Counted from the first letter of the stretch, positions 1 through 8,499 are shown. The stretch: DNA of 64,000 nt from Mycolicibacterium pulveris (GCF_010725725.1 NZ_AP022599.1:744001-808000); one strand, 5' to 3'. Numbers and translations: made by a program. Notes: generated from the letters alone by a model not told the origin.

Positions 1-769
1 GGTCAACGAGGTGGTCAACGGCATCCTCGAGGTCGGCGGCCCAGGGGCCGCCGCGCCGGCTGTCGGCGTCGTTCCCGGCGGCTCGGCCAATGTGTTCGCC
101 CGGGCCTTGGGCATCAGCCCGGATCCGATCGAGGCGACCAATCAGCTCATCGACCTGCTGTCGAGCTACCGGCGTCGCAAGAGCTGGCGGCGGATCGGAC
201 TGATGGACTGTGGCGAACGCTGGGCGGTGTTCACCGCGGGCATGGGTGTCGACGGCGATGTCGTTGCCGCCGTCGAGGCGCAGCGCAGCAAGGGACGCAA
301 GGTCACCGCGTCCCGCTACGTCCGTGTCGCGATTCGCGAGGTGCTGGCGAGCACCCGCAAGGAGCCGTCGCTGACGCTGCACCTTCCCGACCGGGCACCG
401 GTTACCGGCGTGCATTTCGCTTTCGTGTCGAACGCCAGCCCGTGGACCTACGCCAACAGCCGGCCGGTCTGGACAAACCCGACGACAAGTTTCGAGACCG
501 GCCTAGGTGTGTTCGCCACCACCAGCATGAACGTGTGGGCGAACCTGCGGCTGGTGCGACGGATGTTGTCGCGGCGGCCCCGCATCGAAGCCAAGCACCT
601 GATCCGTGACGACGATCTGCCGTGGCTGCGTGTGACGAGCGACACGGCCGTCTCGTGCCAGATCGACGGCGATTATCTGGGTCCGCGCGATGCGATGACG
701 TTCACCGCCGTTGCTGACGCGCTGGGCGTGCTGGCACCCCCGGCAAAAACTGCCTTTGACCTGCAGTAA
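1..769 (+). CDS. Diacylglycerol kinase catalytic-domain lipid kinase (5' partial)
   Basis: The gene runs in from the left edge. The first codons read VNEVVNGIL, matching the end of the GDGTVNEVVNG nucleotide-binding motif of diacylglycerol/sphingosine-type lipid kinases, followed by GVVPGGSANVFARALG, equivalent to the family's P-x-GT-x-NDFAR element. The remaining C-terminal part (YegS/LCB5-like beta sandwich) is intact up to TAA at 767. Roughly the first 60-80 residues are outside the window. Such enzymes phosphorylate diacylglycerol or a related lipid at the membrane; the substrate here is unknown. It lies upstream of whiB1 on the same strand, as Rv3218 does in M. tuberculosis, but 240 bp separate them, so they are probably independent units. 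Confidence 0.85.
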   Translation, partial: VNEVVNGILEVGGPGAAAPAVGVVPGGSANVFARALGISPDPIEATNQLIDLLSSYRRRKSWRRIGLMDCGERWAVFTAGMGVDGDVVAAVEAQRSKGRKVTASRYVRVAIREVLASTRKEPSLTLHLPDRAPVTGVHFAFVSNASPWTYANSRPVWTNPTTSFETGLGVFATTSMNVWANLRLVRRMLSRRPRIEAKHLIRDDDLPWLRVTSDTAVSCQIDGDYLGPRDAMTFTAVADALGVLAPPAKTAFDLQ

Positions 770-850
770 TTGGATTCTCCCTGCCGGATAAGGGCGCAGG
801 TGGGTCCAGCTTAGTACAACCGATCGAAGGCTCTGCTAACGACCGCCCGT

Positions 851-866
851 AGTGAGATTGCGCACT
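851..866 (+). promoter_or_regulatory. CRP-like operator upstream of whiB1
   Basis: AGTGAGATTGCGCACT is a 16-bp dyad with half-sites GTGA and GCAC, spaced like mycobacterial Crp (Rv3676-type) sites of general form TGTGA-N6-TCACA. The M. tuberculosis whiB1 promoter is known to be bound by cAMP-CRP at a very similar sequence. It is about 145 bp upstream of the whiB1 start and 17 bp upstream of a TTGACA element. The assignment is by motif and context only. Confidence 0.55.
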
Positions 867-882
867 TGTTAACTCATGAGTA

Positions 883-922
883 TTGACATCTGTCCAGCCT
901 GTGAAAGCATCGGATGCAACAG
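883..922 (+). promoter_or_regulatory. whiB1 promoter region with second dyad
   Basis: TTGACA at 883-888 is a consensus -35 hexamer. From 899 to 922 there is a 24-bp imperfect dyad: CTGT at the left edge, ACAG at the right edge, and a perfect inner GCATC-G-GATGC at 907-917. It overlaps where the -10 should lie, and no good TANNNT box is visible there. It could be a second regulator site controlling whiB1. The transcription start is not determinable from sequence alone. Confidence 0.4.
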
Positions 923-1009
923 CAGTGCAGAAATATTTCCTGTGCACGCGTTGACAGCCGAAGAAAAGCTCGTGCGCCCCGCTGCGCACATGTAAGGAGA
1001 GTTATAACT

Positions 1010-1264
1010 ATGGATTGGCGCCACAAGGCGGTCTGTCGGGACGAGGATCCGGAACTGTTCTTCCCGGTGGGAAACAGCGGGCCGGCGCTTGCACAGATCG
1101 CGGACGCGAAGCTCGTCTGCAATCGCTGCCCCGTCACGACAGAGTGCCTCACCTGGGCTTTGGAGTCCGGACAGGACGCCGGAGTGTGGGGTGGAATGAG
1201 CGAGGACGAGCGGCGCGCCCTCAAGCGACGTAATGCCCGCACCAGGGCCCGCAGCAGCGTCTAA
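1010..1264 (+). CDS. whiB1: WhiB1, iron-sulfur cluster regulator
   Basis: This 84-residue Wbl protein starts MDWRHKAVC. The four cluster cysteines are C9, C37, C40 and C46 (spacing C-x27-C-x2-C-x5-C), holding a nitric-oxide-sensitive [4Fe-4S] cluster. The glycine-rich turn GVWGG at about 56-60 and a basic C-terminal tail for DNA contact follow. WhiB1 in M. tuberculosis is essential and binds the primary sigma factor SigA region 4. The ATG at 1010 is chosen over upstream in-frame starts because AAGGAGA lies 9 nt before it and the product length equals the M. tuberculosis protein. The gene is monocistronic, with a CRP-like site upstream and a strong hairpin downstream. Confidence 0.97.
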   Translation: MDWRHKAVCRDEDPELFFPVGNSGPALAQIADAKLVCNRCPVTTECLTWALESGQDAGVWGGMSEDERRALKRRNARTRARSSV

Positions 1265-1286
1265 CCGCAGCACAAGATCAATTGAT

Positions 1287-1316
1287 TTACGGCCCCGATG
1301 AAAATCGGGGCCGTAA
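1287..1316 (+). terminator. Terminator hairpin after whiB1
   Basis: A 13-bp perfect stem, TTACGGCCCCGAT pairing with ATCGGGGCCGTAA, is closed by a GAAA tetraloop at 1300-1303. It begins 22 bp after the whiB1 stop. No long U-run follows, as is common for mycobacterial intrinsic terminators. It could also act on the opposite strand at the end of the pdtaS transcript. Confidence 0.8.
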
Positions 1317-1379
1317 TTCGTGCGAATTCAATTAGGGTCCTTCGCGCTTTAAATAAACCATTTCGCGCAATAGCGAACT

Positions 1380-1478
1380 CTCATTGCGCGGCTCGGCCGC
1401 CCCACCTCATTGCGCGGCTCGGCCGCCCCACCTCATTGCGCGGCTCGGCCGCCCCACCTCATTGCGCGGCTCGGCCGC
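1380..1478. repeat. 26-bp tandem repeat, about 3.8 copies
   Basis: Three exact 26-bp units (1380-1405, 1406-1431, 1432-1457), each beginning CTCATTGCGCGGCTCGGCCG, are followed by a 21-bp partial fourth copy at 1458-1478. The partial copy is the 3' end of pdtaS: read on the minus strand it encodes Gly-Arg-Ala-Ala-Gln-stop. The array therefore looks like tandem duplication of the kinase gene's tail into the spacer towards whiB1. Copies beyond the stop are noncoding, so copy number should be free to vary (VNTR-like). Confidence 0.9.
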
Positions 1479-2946
1479 GGCGGCCGATCGGTACCCTCAG
1501 CACCGCCTCCGTCCCCCCGCCGGGCCCGTCGTGCATTTCCAACGAGCCATCCAGTTCCGCTGAGACCAGCGTCCGCACGATCTGCAGGCCCAGCCGGTCG
1601 GACTTCTCCAGGCTGAAGCCTTCGGGCAGACCACGACCGTCGTCGTGCACGATCACGTCGAGCCAGCGTGCCGAGCGTTCGGCGCGGATCGTCACGCAAC
1701 CCTGCCCGGTGGACCCGTCGAAGGCATGCTCGATGGCATTCTGCACCAGCTCGGTGATGACCATGATCAGCGCCGTGGCTCGGTCGGCGTCGAGCACGCC
1801 GAGGTCGCCGACGCGGGTGATGCGCATCGGACTGTCCACTGTCGCAACGTCGTTCATGATCGGAAGGATCCGGTCCATGACCTCGTCGAGGTTGACCTCC
1901 TCGTCCACCGACATCGACAACGCGTCGTGCACCAGCGCGATCGACGACACCCGCCGCACCGATTCCATCAGCGCCTCGCGGCCCTCGACGTTGCTGGTGC
2001 GCCGGGCCTGCAGGCGCAGCAACGCCGCCACGGTCTGCAGGTTGTTCTTCACCCTGTGGTGGATCTCACGGATGGTGGCGTCCTTGGACAGCAGCGCGCG
2101 GTCGCGACGCTTGACCTCGGTGACGTCGCGGATCAACATTGCCGCGCCGACGGGCTTGCCGTGCACAACCAACGGCAGCGTGCGCACCAGGATCGCCGCC
2201 CCGCCCGCGTCGACCTCCATGCGCATGCTCGATCCGCCGCTCAGCGAGTCACGGACGTGCTCGGCGAGCTCCTCGGCCTCGAAGGGGTCTGAGATCAGCG
2301 GACGCGTCACCTCGACGAGGTCATGGCCTTCGAGGTCAGCGGGCAGCCCCATCCTGTGGTACGCCGATATCGCGTTGGGGCTGGCGAACACCACCACGCC
2401 GCCCTCGTCAAGGCGGATGAAGCCGTCCCCGACGCGCGGACTGGACCGCGACACCGCGAGATCACCGACGTTGGGAAAGGTGCCCTCGGACAACATGTGC
2501 AGCAGATCGCCCGCGCAGTCGAGGTAGGCGCTTTCCAACGGACTGGCTTTCCGCGAGGCCAACGCCGTCTGGTGGGTGAGCACAGCCACCACTTCGTTGT
2601 TGTACCGCACCGGCACCGCCTCGACGTTGAGGCCGGACGAAACTGGTTGTCCGGCACCGTCTCCCACGCCGATACTGCCCGAATCGAACGCTGCGGCGAC
2701 CACGGGCATGTCCGAGGGTGCGGCCAATGTGCCGACCGCGTCGGCCAGCAGCACCGTCGGCGCCGTGTTGGGCCGCACCTGCGCCACGCAGACCAGCATG
2801 CCGTCGTCGCGGCGGACCCACATCAGGAAGTCGCCGAAGGACAGGTCGGCCAACAGCTGCCACTCACCCACCACCGCGTGCAGATGATCGACCGCGTTGC
2901 CGGGCAACACGGTGTGCTCGGCAAGCAGTTCACCGAGAGTCGACAT
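1459..2946 (-). CDS. pdtaS: PdtaS-type sensor histidine kinase
   Basis: This 495-residue protein appears cytosolic, with no membrane segment. It has an N-terminal GAF-like region (about 1-150), a PAS domain (about 175-290), then a HisKA_2-type dimerisation domain with the phospho-acceptor motif REIHHRVKNNLQTVAALLRL near residue 300, and an HATPase domain (N box ELVQNAIEHAF, G1 box DDGRGLPEG). It is the orthologue of Rv3220c, which phosphorylates the ANTAR-type antiterminator response regulator PdtaR, encoded elsewhere. The ATG at 2946 has GGAG about 9 nt upstream. The biotinyl-domain gene lies 39 bp upstream on the same strand, probably co-transcribed. The C-terminal codons lie in the 26-bp repeat. 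Confidence 0.95.
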   Translation of the reverse strand: MSTLGELLAEHTVLPGNAVDHLHAVVGEWQLLADLSFGDFLMWVRRDDGMLVCVAQVRPNTAPTVLLADAVGTLAAPSDMPVVAAAFDSGSIGVGDGAGQPVSSGLNVEAVPVRYNNEVVAVLTHQTALASRKASPLESAYLDCAGDLLHMLSEGTFPNVGDLAVSRSSPRVGDGFIRLDEGGVVVFASPNAISAYHRMGLPADLEGHDLVEVTRPLISDPFEAEELAEHVRDSLSGGSSMRMEVDAGGAAILVRTLPLVVHGKPVGAAMLIRDVTEVKRRDRALLSKDATIREIHHRVKNNLQTVAALLRLQARRTSNVEGREALMESVRRVSSIALVHDALSMSVDEEVNLDEVMDRILPIMNDVATVDSPMRITRVGDLGVLDADRATALIMVITELVQNAIEHAFDGSTGQGCVTIRAERSARWLDVIVHDDGRGLPEGFSLEKSDRLGLQIVRTLVSAELDGSLEMHDGPGGGTEAVLRVPIGRRGRAAQ

Positions 2947-2985
2947 CGGGGTTTACTCCGGCGGTGCGAACAGCCGACGTCGGCG

Positions 2986-3201
2986 TCAGCTGATCACCGC
3001 GATGAGATCGCCGGCCTGGATCACGTCGCCGACGGACACGTTGACCTTGCTGACCGTGCCCGCCACCTCGGCCAGCACGGGGATCTCCATTTTCATCGAC
3101 TCCAGCAGCACCACGGTGTCGCCCTCGCCGATCTGATCGCCTTCGTTAACCACGACCTCGAGCACACTGGCCACGATTTCCGCGCGAACATCCTCGGCCA
3201 T
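2986..3201 (-). CDS. Biotin/lipoyl attachment domain protein (Rv3221c/TB7.3-like)
   Basis: The 71-residue protein is a single biotinyl domain; the carrier lysine sits in LLESMKMEIPV (motif E-x-MKM). It has no attached carboxylase domain, so it would be a free-standing carrier modified by BirA. The start MAEDVRAEIV (ATG at 3201) is chosen because it equals the length of the M. tuberculosis protein, and because GAAGGGG precedes it; a longer in-frame start exists at 3231. It is transcribed towards pdtaS, 39 bp away. The partner acyl-CoA carboxylase is not encoded nearby, so the biological role remains uncertain. Confidence 0.93.
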   Translation of the reverse strand: MAEDVRAEIVASVLEVVVNEGDQIGEGDTVVLLESMKMEIPVLAEVAGTVSKVNVSVGDVIQAGDLIAVIS

Positions 3202-3369
3202 CTTCACCCCTTCGGAGTATGTCCTGGGCATCCCGTTTCGGCTGCCTGCCGGGTCCTATCGAACCACAACCCGCGCCGACGGCGGTGTCGGCGGGCCATG
3301 CCACAATGGCATGGCTGTGTCCGCCGGCGGCGGATCTCCCAGACCCCTGACCTACACGGAGGAACAATC

Positions 3370-3462
3370 ATGGCCAAACGTGGCCGGAAGAAGCGTGACC
3401 GCAAGCACACGAAAGCCAACCACGGCAAGCGGCCCAACGCCGGCTCGAAGTCGGTGCGTTAA
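3370..3462 (+). CDS. Small ribosomal protein bL37 (AURKAIP1/COX24 domain)
   Basis: A 30-residue, extremely basic peptide, MAKRGRKKRDRKHTKANHGK followed by [10 protein letters not shown], with a strong ribosome binding site (GGAGGAA, 5-6 nt before ATG). The sequence matches the actinobacterial bL37 protein seen in mycobacterial 50S ribosome structures, where it packs into rRNA; homologues are usually about 24 residues, so this has a short C-terminal extension. It is transcribed divergently from the biotinyl-domain gene (168 bp spacer) and converges on rshA. Its stop TAA at 3460-3462 overlaps the rshA stop on the other strand. It is below the length usually called by gene finders. Confidence 0.92.
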   Translation: MAKRGRKKRDRKHTKANHGKRPNAGSKSVR

Positions 3463-3767
3463 CCCCGGCGGATGATGGTGGTGCGGCTGATCTCGATGCG
3501 CAGCCGCTCACGAAGGCTCTCGGGCGCCTTCTCACCCCCGCATTTCTTCGCGATCAATCGCTTGACGCGCTCCTCGACGCCGTAGTGCCGTAGACACGCG
3601 GGGCAGTCTTCGAGGTGCTGCTTGAGCTTGTCGCGGGTTTCGGGGGTGCATTCGCCGTCGAGCAGCATCCACACCTCGGCGATCACAGCGGCACACTCGG
3701 GATGGTCGGGGTCCACCGGACCCACGGGCGGCTTCCAGCGTTCGCTGGCATCCGAGCGTTCGCTCAT
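3459..3767 (-). CDS. rshA: RshA, zinc-binding anti-sigma factor for SigH
   Basis: This 102-residue ZAS-family anti-sigma factor carries the redox switch HxxxCxxC at H51, C55, C58 ([11 protein letters not shown]). Oxidation of the cysteines releases SigH during thiol-oxidative or heat stress. The start ATG at 3767 overlaps the sigH stop as ATGA, and AGGAGGTG sits 8-10 nt upstream, so it is translationally coupled to sigH, giving matched amounts of sigma and anti-sigma factor. The stop TAA shares the palindrome TTAA (3459-3462) with the convergent bL37 gene. Confidence 0.97.
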   Translation of the reverse strand: MSERSDASERWKPPVGPVDPDHPECAAVIAEVWMLLDGECTPETRDKLKQHLEDCPACLRHYGVEERVKRLIAKKCGGEKAPESLRERLRIEISRTTIIRRG

Positions 3768-4423
3768 GACGACACCTCCTCAGGTGTGTCCTGCTGTCCC
3801 CGGATGAAGCCGCGGTCGCGGGCCACGTCGGCCAGCAGTTCCCGAAGCTGACGCCTGCCCCGGTGCAACCGGGACATCACCGTGCCAATCGGCGTGTCCA
3901 TGATTTCGGCGATCTCCTTGTATGGAAAGCCCTCCACGTCGGCGTAGTACACCGCCATCCTGAAGTCCTCCGGCAGGGCCTGCAACGCTTCCTTGATGTC
4001 GCTGTCGGGAAGCCCCTCCAGCGCCTCCACCTCGGCTGACCGCAGCCCTGTCGAGGAATGCGAGGCGGTCGCCGCCAGCTGCCAGTCGGTGATCTCCTCG
4101 GTCGGATACTCCGCCGGCTGGCGTTGCTTCTTGCGGTAGGTGTTGATGTAGGTGTTGGTCAGGATGCGGTACAGCCAGGCCTTCAGGTTCGTGCCCTCAC
4201 GAAACGAGCGGAAGCCGGCGTAGGCCTTGACCATGGTTTCCTGCAACAGGTCCTCGGCGTCGGCGGGGTTGCGCGTCATCCGCAGCGCACCGCCGTACAG
4301 CTGGTCGAGCAGCGGAATCGCGTCGCGCTCGAACCGGGCCGTCAGCTCTTCATCGGTTTCTTGACGTTCGGGCGCCGACGTGTCGGGCGCGCCATCGCGC
4401 GCGGTGCCGTCGGAGTCGGTCAT
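3764..4423 (-). CDS. sigH: SigH, ECF RNA polymerase sigma factor (oxidative/heat stress)
   Basis: The 219-residue ECF sigma factor has region 2 ([20 protein letters not shown] through [19 protein letters not shown]) and region 4 ([20 protein letters not shown], helix-turn-helix). In mycobacteria it directs thioredoxin, heat-shock and secondary sigma genes. The ATG at 4423 is chosen because residues 1-24 (MTDSDG...ETDEEL) align in length with the M. tuberculosis N-terminus; in-frame starts at 4507 and 4516 would add about 30 unrelated residues. A SigH-type promoter lies at 4596-4623, consistent with autoregulation. rshA follows with a 4-nt overlap. Confidence 0.95.
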   Translation of the reverse strand: MTDSDGTARDGAPDTSAPERQETDEELTARFERDAIPLLDQLYGGALRMTRNPADAEDLLQETMVKAYAGFRSFREGTNLKAWLYRILTNTYINTYRKKQRQPAEYPTEEITDWQLAATASHSSTGLRSAEVEALEGLPDSDIKEALQALPEDFRMAVYYADVEGFPYKEIAEIMDTPIGTVMSRLHRGRRQLRELLADVARDRGFIRGQQDTPEEVSS

Positions 4424-4595
4424 CGTGGGGAACACCGTCCCTTCTGTCGCGGTGCCGCCGAACAGGCTAGCCAAAAACTCGGGACGTATCCGCACGTCCA
4501 CGGCCATCGTGGGCACCTAGACCCCCTTCATCCAATCCTAGAGGTACAGACCGACATCAGCCCGGCCGCCCAACAGCGCCGGGTCTGCTCCGAAT

Positions 4596-4623
4596 AACAG
4601 CAGGACCACCCGCAGATGTTCCC
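4596..4623 (-). promoter_or_regulatory. SigH-dependent autoregulatory promoter of sigH-rshA
   Basis: Reading the minus strand, GGGAACA (4623-4617) is followed after 18 nt by GTT (4598-4596). This matches the SigH consensus GGGAAYA-N16-20-GTT defined for mycobacteria. The inferred start near 4587 gives a 5' leader of about 165 nt to the ATG at 4423, or about 70 nt to the alternative start at 4516. Confidence 0.75.
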
Positions 4624-4671
4624 AGCTCACACCCGCGATGTCCGCGCACGCACCGGCATTATTCTGGGCCG

Positions 4672-5169
4672 ATGGCACGCGCAGCGACCCCGGCGATCAC
4701 TGCCCTGCTGACCGCGGGGATCCCCCACGAGGTGCTTCAGTACGACCACGACCCCCGCCGCGAGTCCTACGGCGAGGAAGCGGTGCAAGAACTGGTTCGC
4801 GTGGAGGGGGCCGATCCCGACCAGGTGTTCAAGACCCTGGTGGTGGCCTCCGACGCGTTGCCCAAAGGGCTCGGGGTCGCGGTGCTGCCGGTGCCGTCGA
4901 AACTGTCGCTGAAGGCGGCCGCCGCGGCTCTGGGGGTGTCGAAGGTGACGATGGCCGAACCGGCCGCCGCCGAACGGGCGACCGGCTACGTCGTCGGGGG
5001 GCTATCGCCGTTCGGCCAGCGTAAGGCGCTGCCCACCGTGGTCGACGCCTCGGCGTTGCGGTGGAATCGGGTGTTGGTCAGCGCGGGCAAGCGCGGCTGG
5101 GAGGTCGCGGTGCATCCACAGGACCTCATCCGCCTGACCGGCGCCGTCATCGCCGACATCCAAGCGTGA
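4672..5169 (+). CDS. YbaK-family Cys-tRNA(Pro)/aminoacyl-tRNA deacylase
   Basis: The 165-residue protein has the YbaK/EbsC fold: N-terminal TPAITALLTAGIPHEVLQYD, a conserved lysine in DQVFKTLVV, and GGLSPFGQRKALPTVVD, the family's glycine-rich GxSPxGx-K segment. These enzymes hydrolyse Cys-tRNA(Pro) misacylated by prolyl-tRNA synthetase. The ATG at 4672 is preceded by TATTCT at 4660-4665 with a 6-nt gap, suggesting a leaderless mRNA. It is intact here; I recall the equivalent M. tuberculosis locus being annotated as two short pieces (Rv3224A/B). Confidence 0.88.
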   Translation: MARAATPAITALLTAGIPHEVLQYDHDPRRESYGEEAVQELVRVEGADPDQVFKTLVVASDALPKGLGVAVLPVPSKLSLKAAAAALGVSKVTMAEPAAAERATGYVVGGLSPFGQRKALPTVVDASALRWNRVLVSAGKRGWEVAVHPQDLIRLTGAVIADIQA

Positions 5170-5203
5170 GCACCCCGGCGCCTCCAACCCCGACCACCAT
5201 CCC

Positions 5204-5265
5204 GGCGAACGTGGGTTACCCGCACGCGTCAAGCGCGAACGCGTGACGCAAGCCCACACTCGGCG
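5204..5265. repeat. Intergenic palindrome downstream of ybaK
   Basis: Nested inverted repeats: GTGGG (5211-5215) with CCCAC (5253-5257), and CACGCGT (5223-5229) with ACGCGTG (5239-5245). The outer edges (GCGAACGTGGG and CCCACACTCGGC) loosely resemble the GCGAGCGTGCG-type elements at 13109 and 13866, so this may be a diverged copy. It probably acts as a terminator for the ybaK-like gene. Confidence 0.5.
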
Positions 5266-5355
5266 GCCGGCCCCAGCGCGACGCGGGGCCGCCGGCTGAC
5301 CACCGCAGGACGACGGCACGCCACCGGCGCGACGCGGGAGTTCTAAGGTGAGCCC

Positions 5356-6213
<858 letters not shown>

Positions 6214-6215
6214 AA

Positions 6216-7061
6216 GTGTTGGACGGCAGCGATTTCGAGCTCGACGGCGGGCGACACGACGGGCAGACCAGCCGGTATTCGCGCGAACTGCCGGAGCACT
6301 GGTGTTTTGACGGCCGCGCGTTCGGCGGCTACACGTCGGCCCTGGCGCTCGCCGCGGTGGTCGCCCACAGCGGCAGACCCGCGGCGGCGTCGCTGTCGGT
6401 GACGTTCGTGGAGGGGGGCGTGCCCGGGCCGCTCGAGCTGTCCGCGCGAACGATCAGGGGCGGCAAGGCCGCGGAGGCGGTCGAGGTCACCATCAACCAG
6501 GCAGACCGCACCATCCTCATCGCCAGCAGCTGGTTGGCCGACGGGTGGCTCGGGCCGCCGTCGGTCGACGCTCCGGTTCCGTTCGAACGCTACGGAACCG
6601 CGACGACGCCGCTGCCGGATCCCGCCGAAGGCACGTCGCTGGAATGGCTGCGCGACCAGTGGGCGCCACTGCGGTTCGCGCACCGGCGCGGCGTGGATTA
6701 CCCCGACAGCCTGAAGCGGTTCCATCGGGGTCGACCGGAGGTCGCACTGTGGGTGAAGGTCGACGACGGTGACGCCGACCAGGATCCGCTGCGTCATCCG
6801 CAGATCGGTGACGTGCTGCACGCCGACGCCCATCTGTTCGACTCCCCCGGCCAGGTCACCGGTTTCGTGGAGGCCTGGCTGTTGAGCCTTGATCTCAGCA
6901 TCATCTGGCAGCCCGGCGCCCACCTGCTGCCGTCGACTAGCTGGCGGCTGTTCGAGGGCCGGGGATCCGCTGCCACCAGCGGTGTCTCGGCCTACGGCTC
7001 GCTGCGCGCAGACGACGGATCGCTGCTGGCGGTGATGACGTCGCAGGGCCTGGTCCGCTGA
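6216..7061 (+). CDS. Acyl-CoA thioesterase-like double-hotdog protein
   Basis: The 281-residue protein reads as two fused hotdog domains of the TesB/acyl-CoA thioesterase superfamily: N-terminal half with WCFDGRAFGGYTSALALAA, C-terminal half ending in ASGVSAYGSLRADDGSLLAV, typical of the second domain's beta strands. It would hydrolyse acyl-CoA to free acid and CoA. The GTG at 6216 is chosen because it lies 2 nt after the SDR stop; no separate ribosome binding site is visible, suggesting translational coupling. The gene ends 5 nt before the convergent enoyl-CoA hydratase stop. Confidence 0.85.
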   Translation: MLDGSDFELDGGRHDGQTSRYSRELPEHWCFDGRAFGGYTSALALAAVVAHSGRPAAASLSVTFVEGGVPGPLELSARTIRGGKAAEAVEVTINQADRTILIASSWLADGWLGPPSVDAPVPFERYGTATTPLPDPAEGTSLEWLRDQWAPLRFAHRRGVDYPDSLKRFHRGRPEVALWVKVDDGDADQDPLRHPQIGDVLHADAHLFDSPGQVTGFVEAWLLSLDLSIIWQPGAHLLPSTSWRLFEGRGSAATSGVSAYGSLRADDGSLLAVMTSQGLVR

Positions 7062-7066
7062 CGGCC

Positions 7067-7912
7067 TCAATCGGCTTCCCGGTTCAGCATGCTGTGCACG
7101 CTGTCGGCGAACGCGGCCGTGGTGAAGCAGGTCGGCTCGGCGAACTCCTCGAGGGTGAGCGCGTCGGCCCAGTTCGCGTCCGACGCCGCGCGCAACAGCG
7201 GTTTCGCCATCGCGACCGCGTGCGGAGGCATTTCGCTGATGCGCGAACACCATTCGTCGGCCGCCTCCATCAGGCGGTCGTGGGTGACCACTTCCTGCAC
7301 CAGCCCCATCCGGTACGCGGTGTGCGCGTCGATGTGTTCGCCGCGCAGGTAGTAGGCGAACGCCCCTTGATATCCCAGTCGCCGCGTCAACGCCCAACTG
7401 GCGCCGACTTCGGGGATGAGGCCCAGCCGCCCGAACGCCGGCACGATCTCCGCCCGCTCGCTGGCGATCACCAGATCGCACGTCAGCGCCCATGCCAGCC
7501 CGACGCCAGCCGCCGCCCCGTTGAGCGCGGCCACGAACACGGTCTCTGATCCGGCGATCAGCCGGGCGATGCCGCCGAACTCACGTCGAATCCAGCGCCA
7601 CACGTCGGCCACGCCTTCGGGTGCGTCGAGCTGCTCCACGGCGGCGTCCATCATCTTCAGGTCACCGCCCGCGCTGAATCCAGGGTCCGCGCCCGTCAGC
7701 ACCACCGAGCGGACATCCGGATCAGCATCGAGATCCCTGAGCGCACAACGCAGTTGGCGCACCAGCGGGGCGGATAACACGTTGAGCCGGTGGGGTTCGT
7801 CGAGCGTGACCACCGCCCTGTCATCGCGCCGCTCGACGCGCACACGCCGTGGCGCGTCGGGGTCATCACCGGAAGCGACCATCGTCTGGTACAACGAGCC
7901 TGACCGTGTCAT
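7067..7912 (-). CDS. Enoyl-CoA hydratase/isomerase family protein
   Basis: The 281-residue crotonase-fold enzyme has an acyl-CoA binding and oxyanion-hole pattern: TGADPGFSAGGDLKMM for the first loop and NGAAAGVGLAWALTCDLVIA for the second. Catalytic acid candidate is the Glu in GRLGLIPEVGASW. It would hydrate or isomerise an enoyl-CoA. The ATG at 7912 overlaps the stop of the upstream TetR gene as ATGA, so regulator and enzyme are one transcript controlled by the operator at 8500-8533. Confidence 0.9.
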   Translation of the reverse strand: MTRSGSLYQTMVASGDDPDAPRRVRVERRDDRAVVTLDEPHRLNVLSAPLVRQLRCALRDLDADPDVRSVVLTGADPGFSAGGDLKMMDAAVEQLDAPEGVADVWRWIRREFGGIARLIAGSETVFVAALNGAAAGVGLAWALTCDLVIASERAEIVPAFGRLGLIPEVGASWALTRRLGYQGAFAYYLRGEHIDAHTAYRMGLVQEVVTHDRLMEAADEWCSRISEMPPHAVAMAKPLLRAASDANWADALTLEEFAEPTCFTTAAFADSVHSMLNREAD

Positions 7913-8499
7913 CACGAATCCTTTCGTTGACTTTCCTTGCCGCGCAACGCCGCCCAGGCGGCATCGGCAAAGGCGCGGACCGCATCTTCGGGCATCGTCG
8001 GCTCGGTGCCCGAGATCCAGAAGCGGCTGAACTCCTGCGCCGGGCCCAACCACAGCGCGGCGGAGATGCCGATGCGCATCGGTTGCAACATTCCGTAGCG
8101 CTGATGGGGACGCCACCAGTCGCGCACCGAGCCGAAGAACGCCGCGTTGGCCTCGCGCAATTGTTGGCTGTCGAGGCGGTCTCCGAGCAGCAGCGCTGCT
8201 TCGCCCCGGTGCGTGGCGACCCAGTCCAGGTGGTAGGTCACCCCGCCGCGGATACCGCCTTCGGCGGTGTCGTGGGCGCGCAGCATTTCGATGAACCCGC
8301 CCTGGTACTGACCGATCAACTCCGCGTAGACAGCGGTGGCCAGCGAGAGCTTGTCCGGAAAGTGGTGATAGAGCGCGCCGACGCTGACGTCGGCCTCGCG
8401 TCGCACCTGATCCAGCGTGGCCGACAGGGTGCCCTCGGCCGCGAACCGCCGTCGCGCCACGGCGAGCAACCGGCTCCGCGCGTCCATCTTCCGGGGCAC
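7912..8499 (-). CDS. TetR-family transcriptional regulator
   Basis: The roughly 195-residue protein has an N-terminal TetR helix-turn-helix (SATLDQVRREADVSVGALYHHFPDKL) and a variable ligand-binding region with a conserved tryptophan-rich pocket segment (VRDWWRPHQRYG). GTG at 8499 is chosen because TAGAGT (8512-8507) lies 7 nt upstream, so the transcript would be leaderless; ATG at 8487 is the alternative. It is co-translated with the enoyl-CoA hydratase and faces its own 32-bp palindromic operator, implying autorepression relieved by a ligand, possibly an acyl-CoA. Confidence 0.88.
   Translation of the reverse strand: MPRKMDARSRLLAVARRRFAAEGTLSATLDQVRREADVSVGALYHHFPDKLSLATAVYAELIGQYQGGFIEMLRAHDTAEGGIRGGVTYHLDWVATHRGEAALLLGDRLDSQQLREANAAFFGSVRDWWRPHQRYGMLQPMRIGISAALWLGPAQEFSRFWISGTEPTMPEDAVRAFADAAWAALRGKESQRKDS

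Noticed and set aside
1298..2527. Open frame through the tandem repeat and opposite pdtaS
   Set aside because: It includes the noncoding repeat and is antisense to a clear kinase; no start signal.
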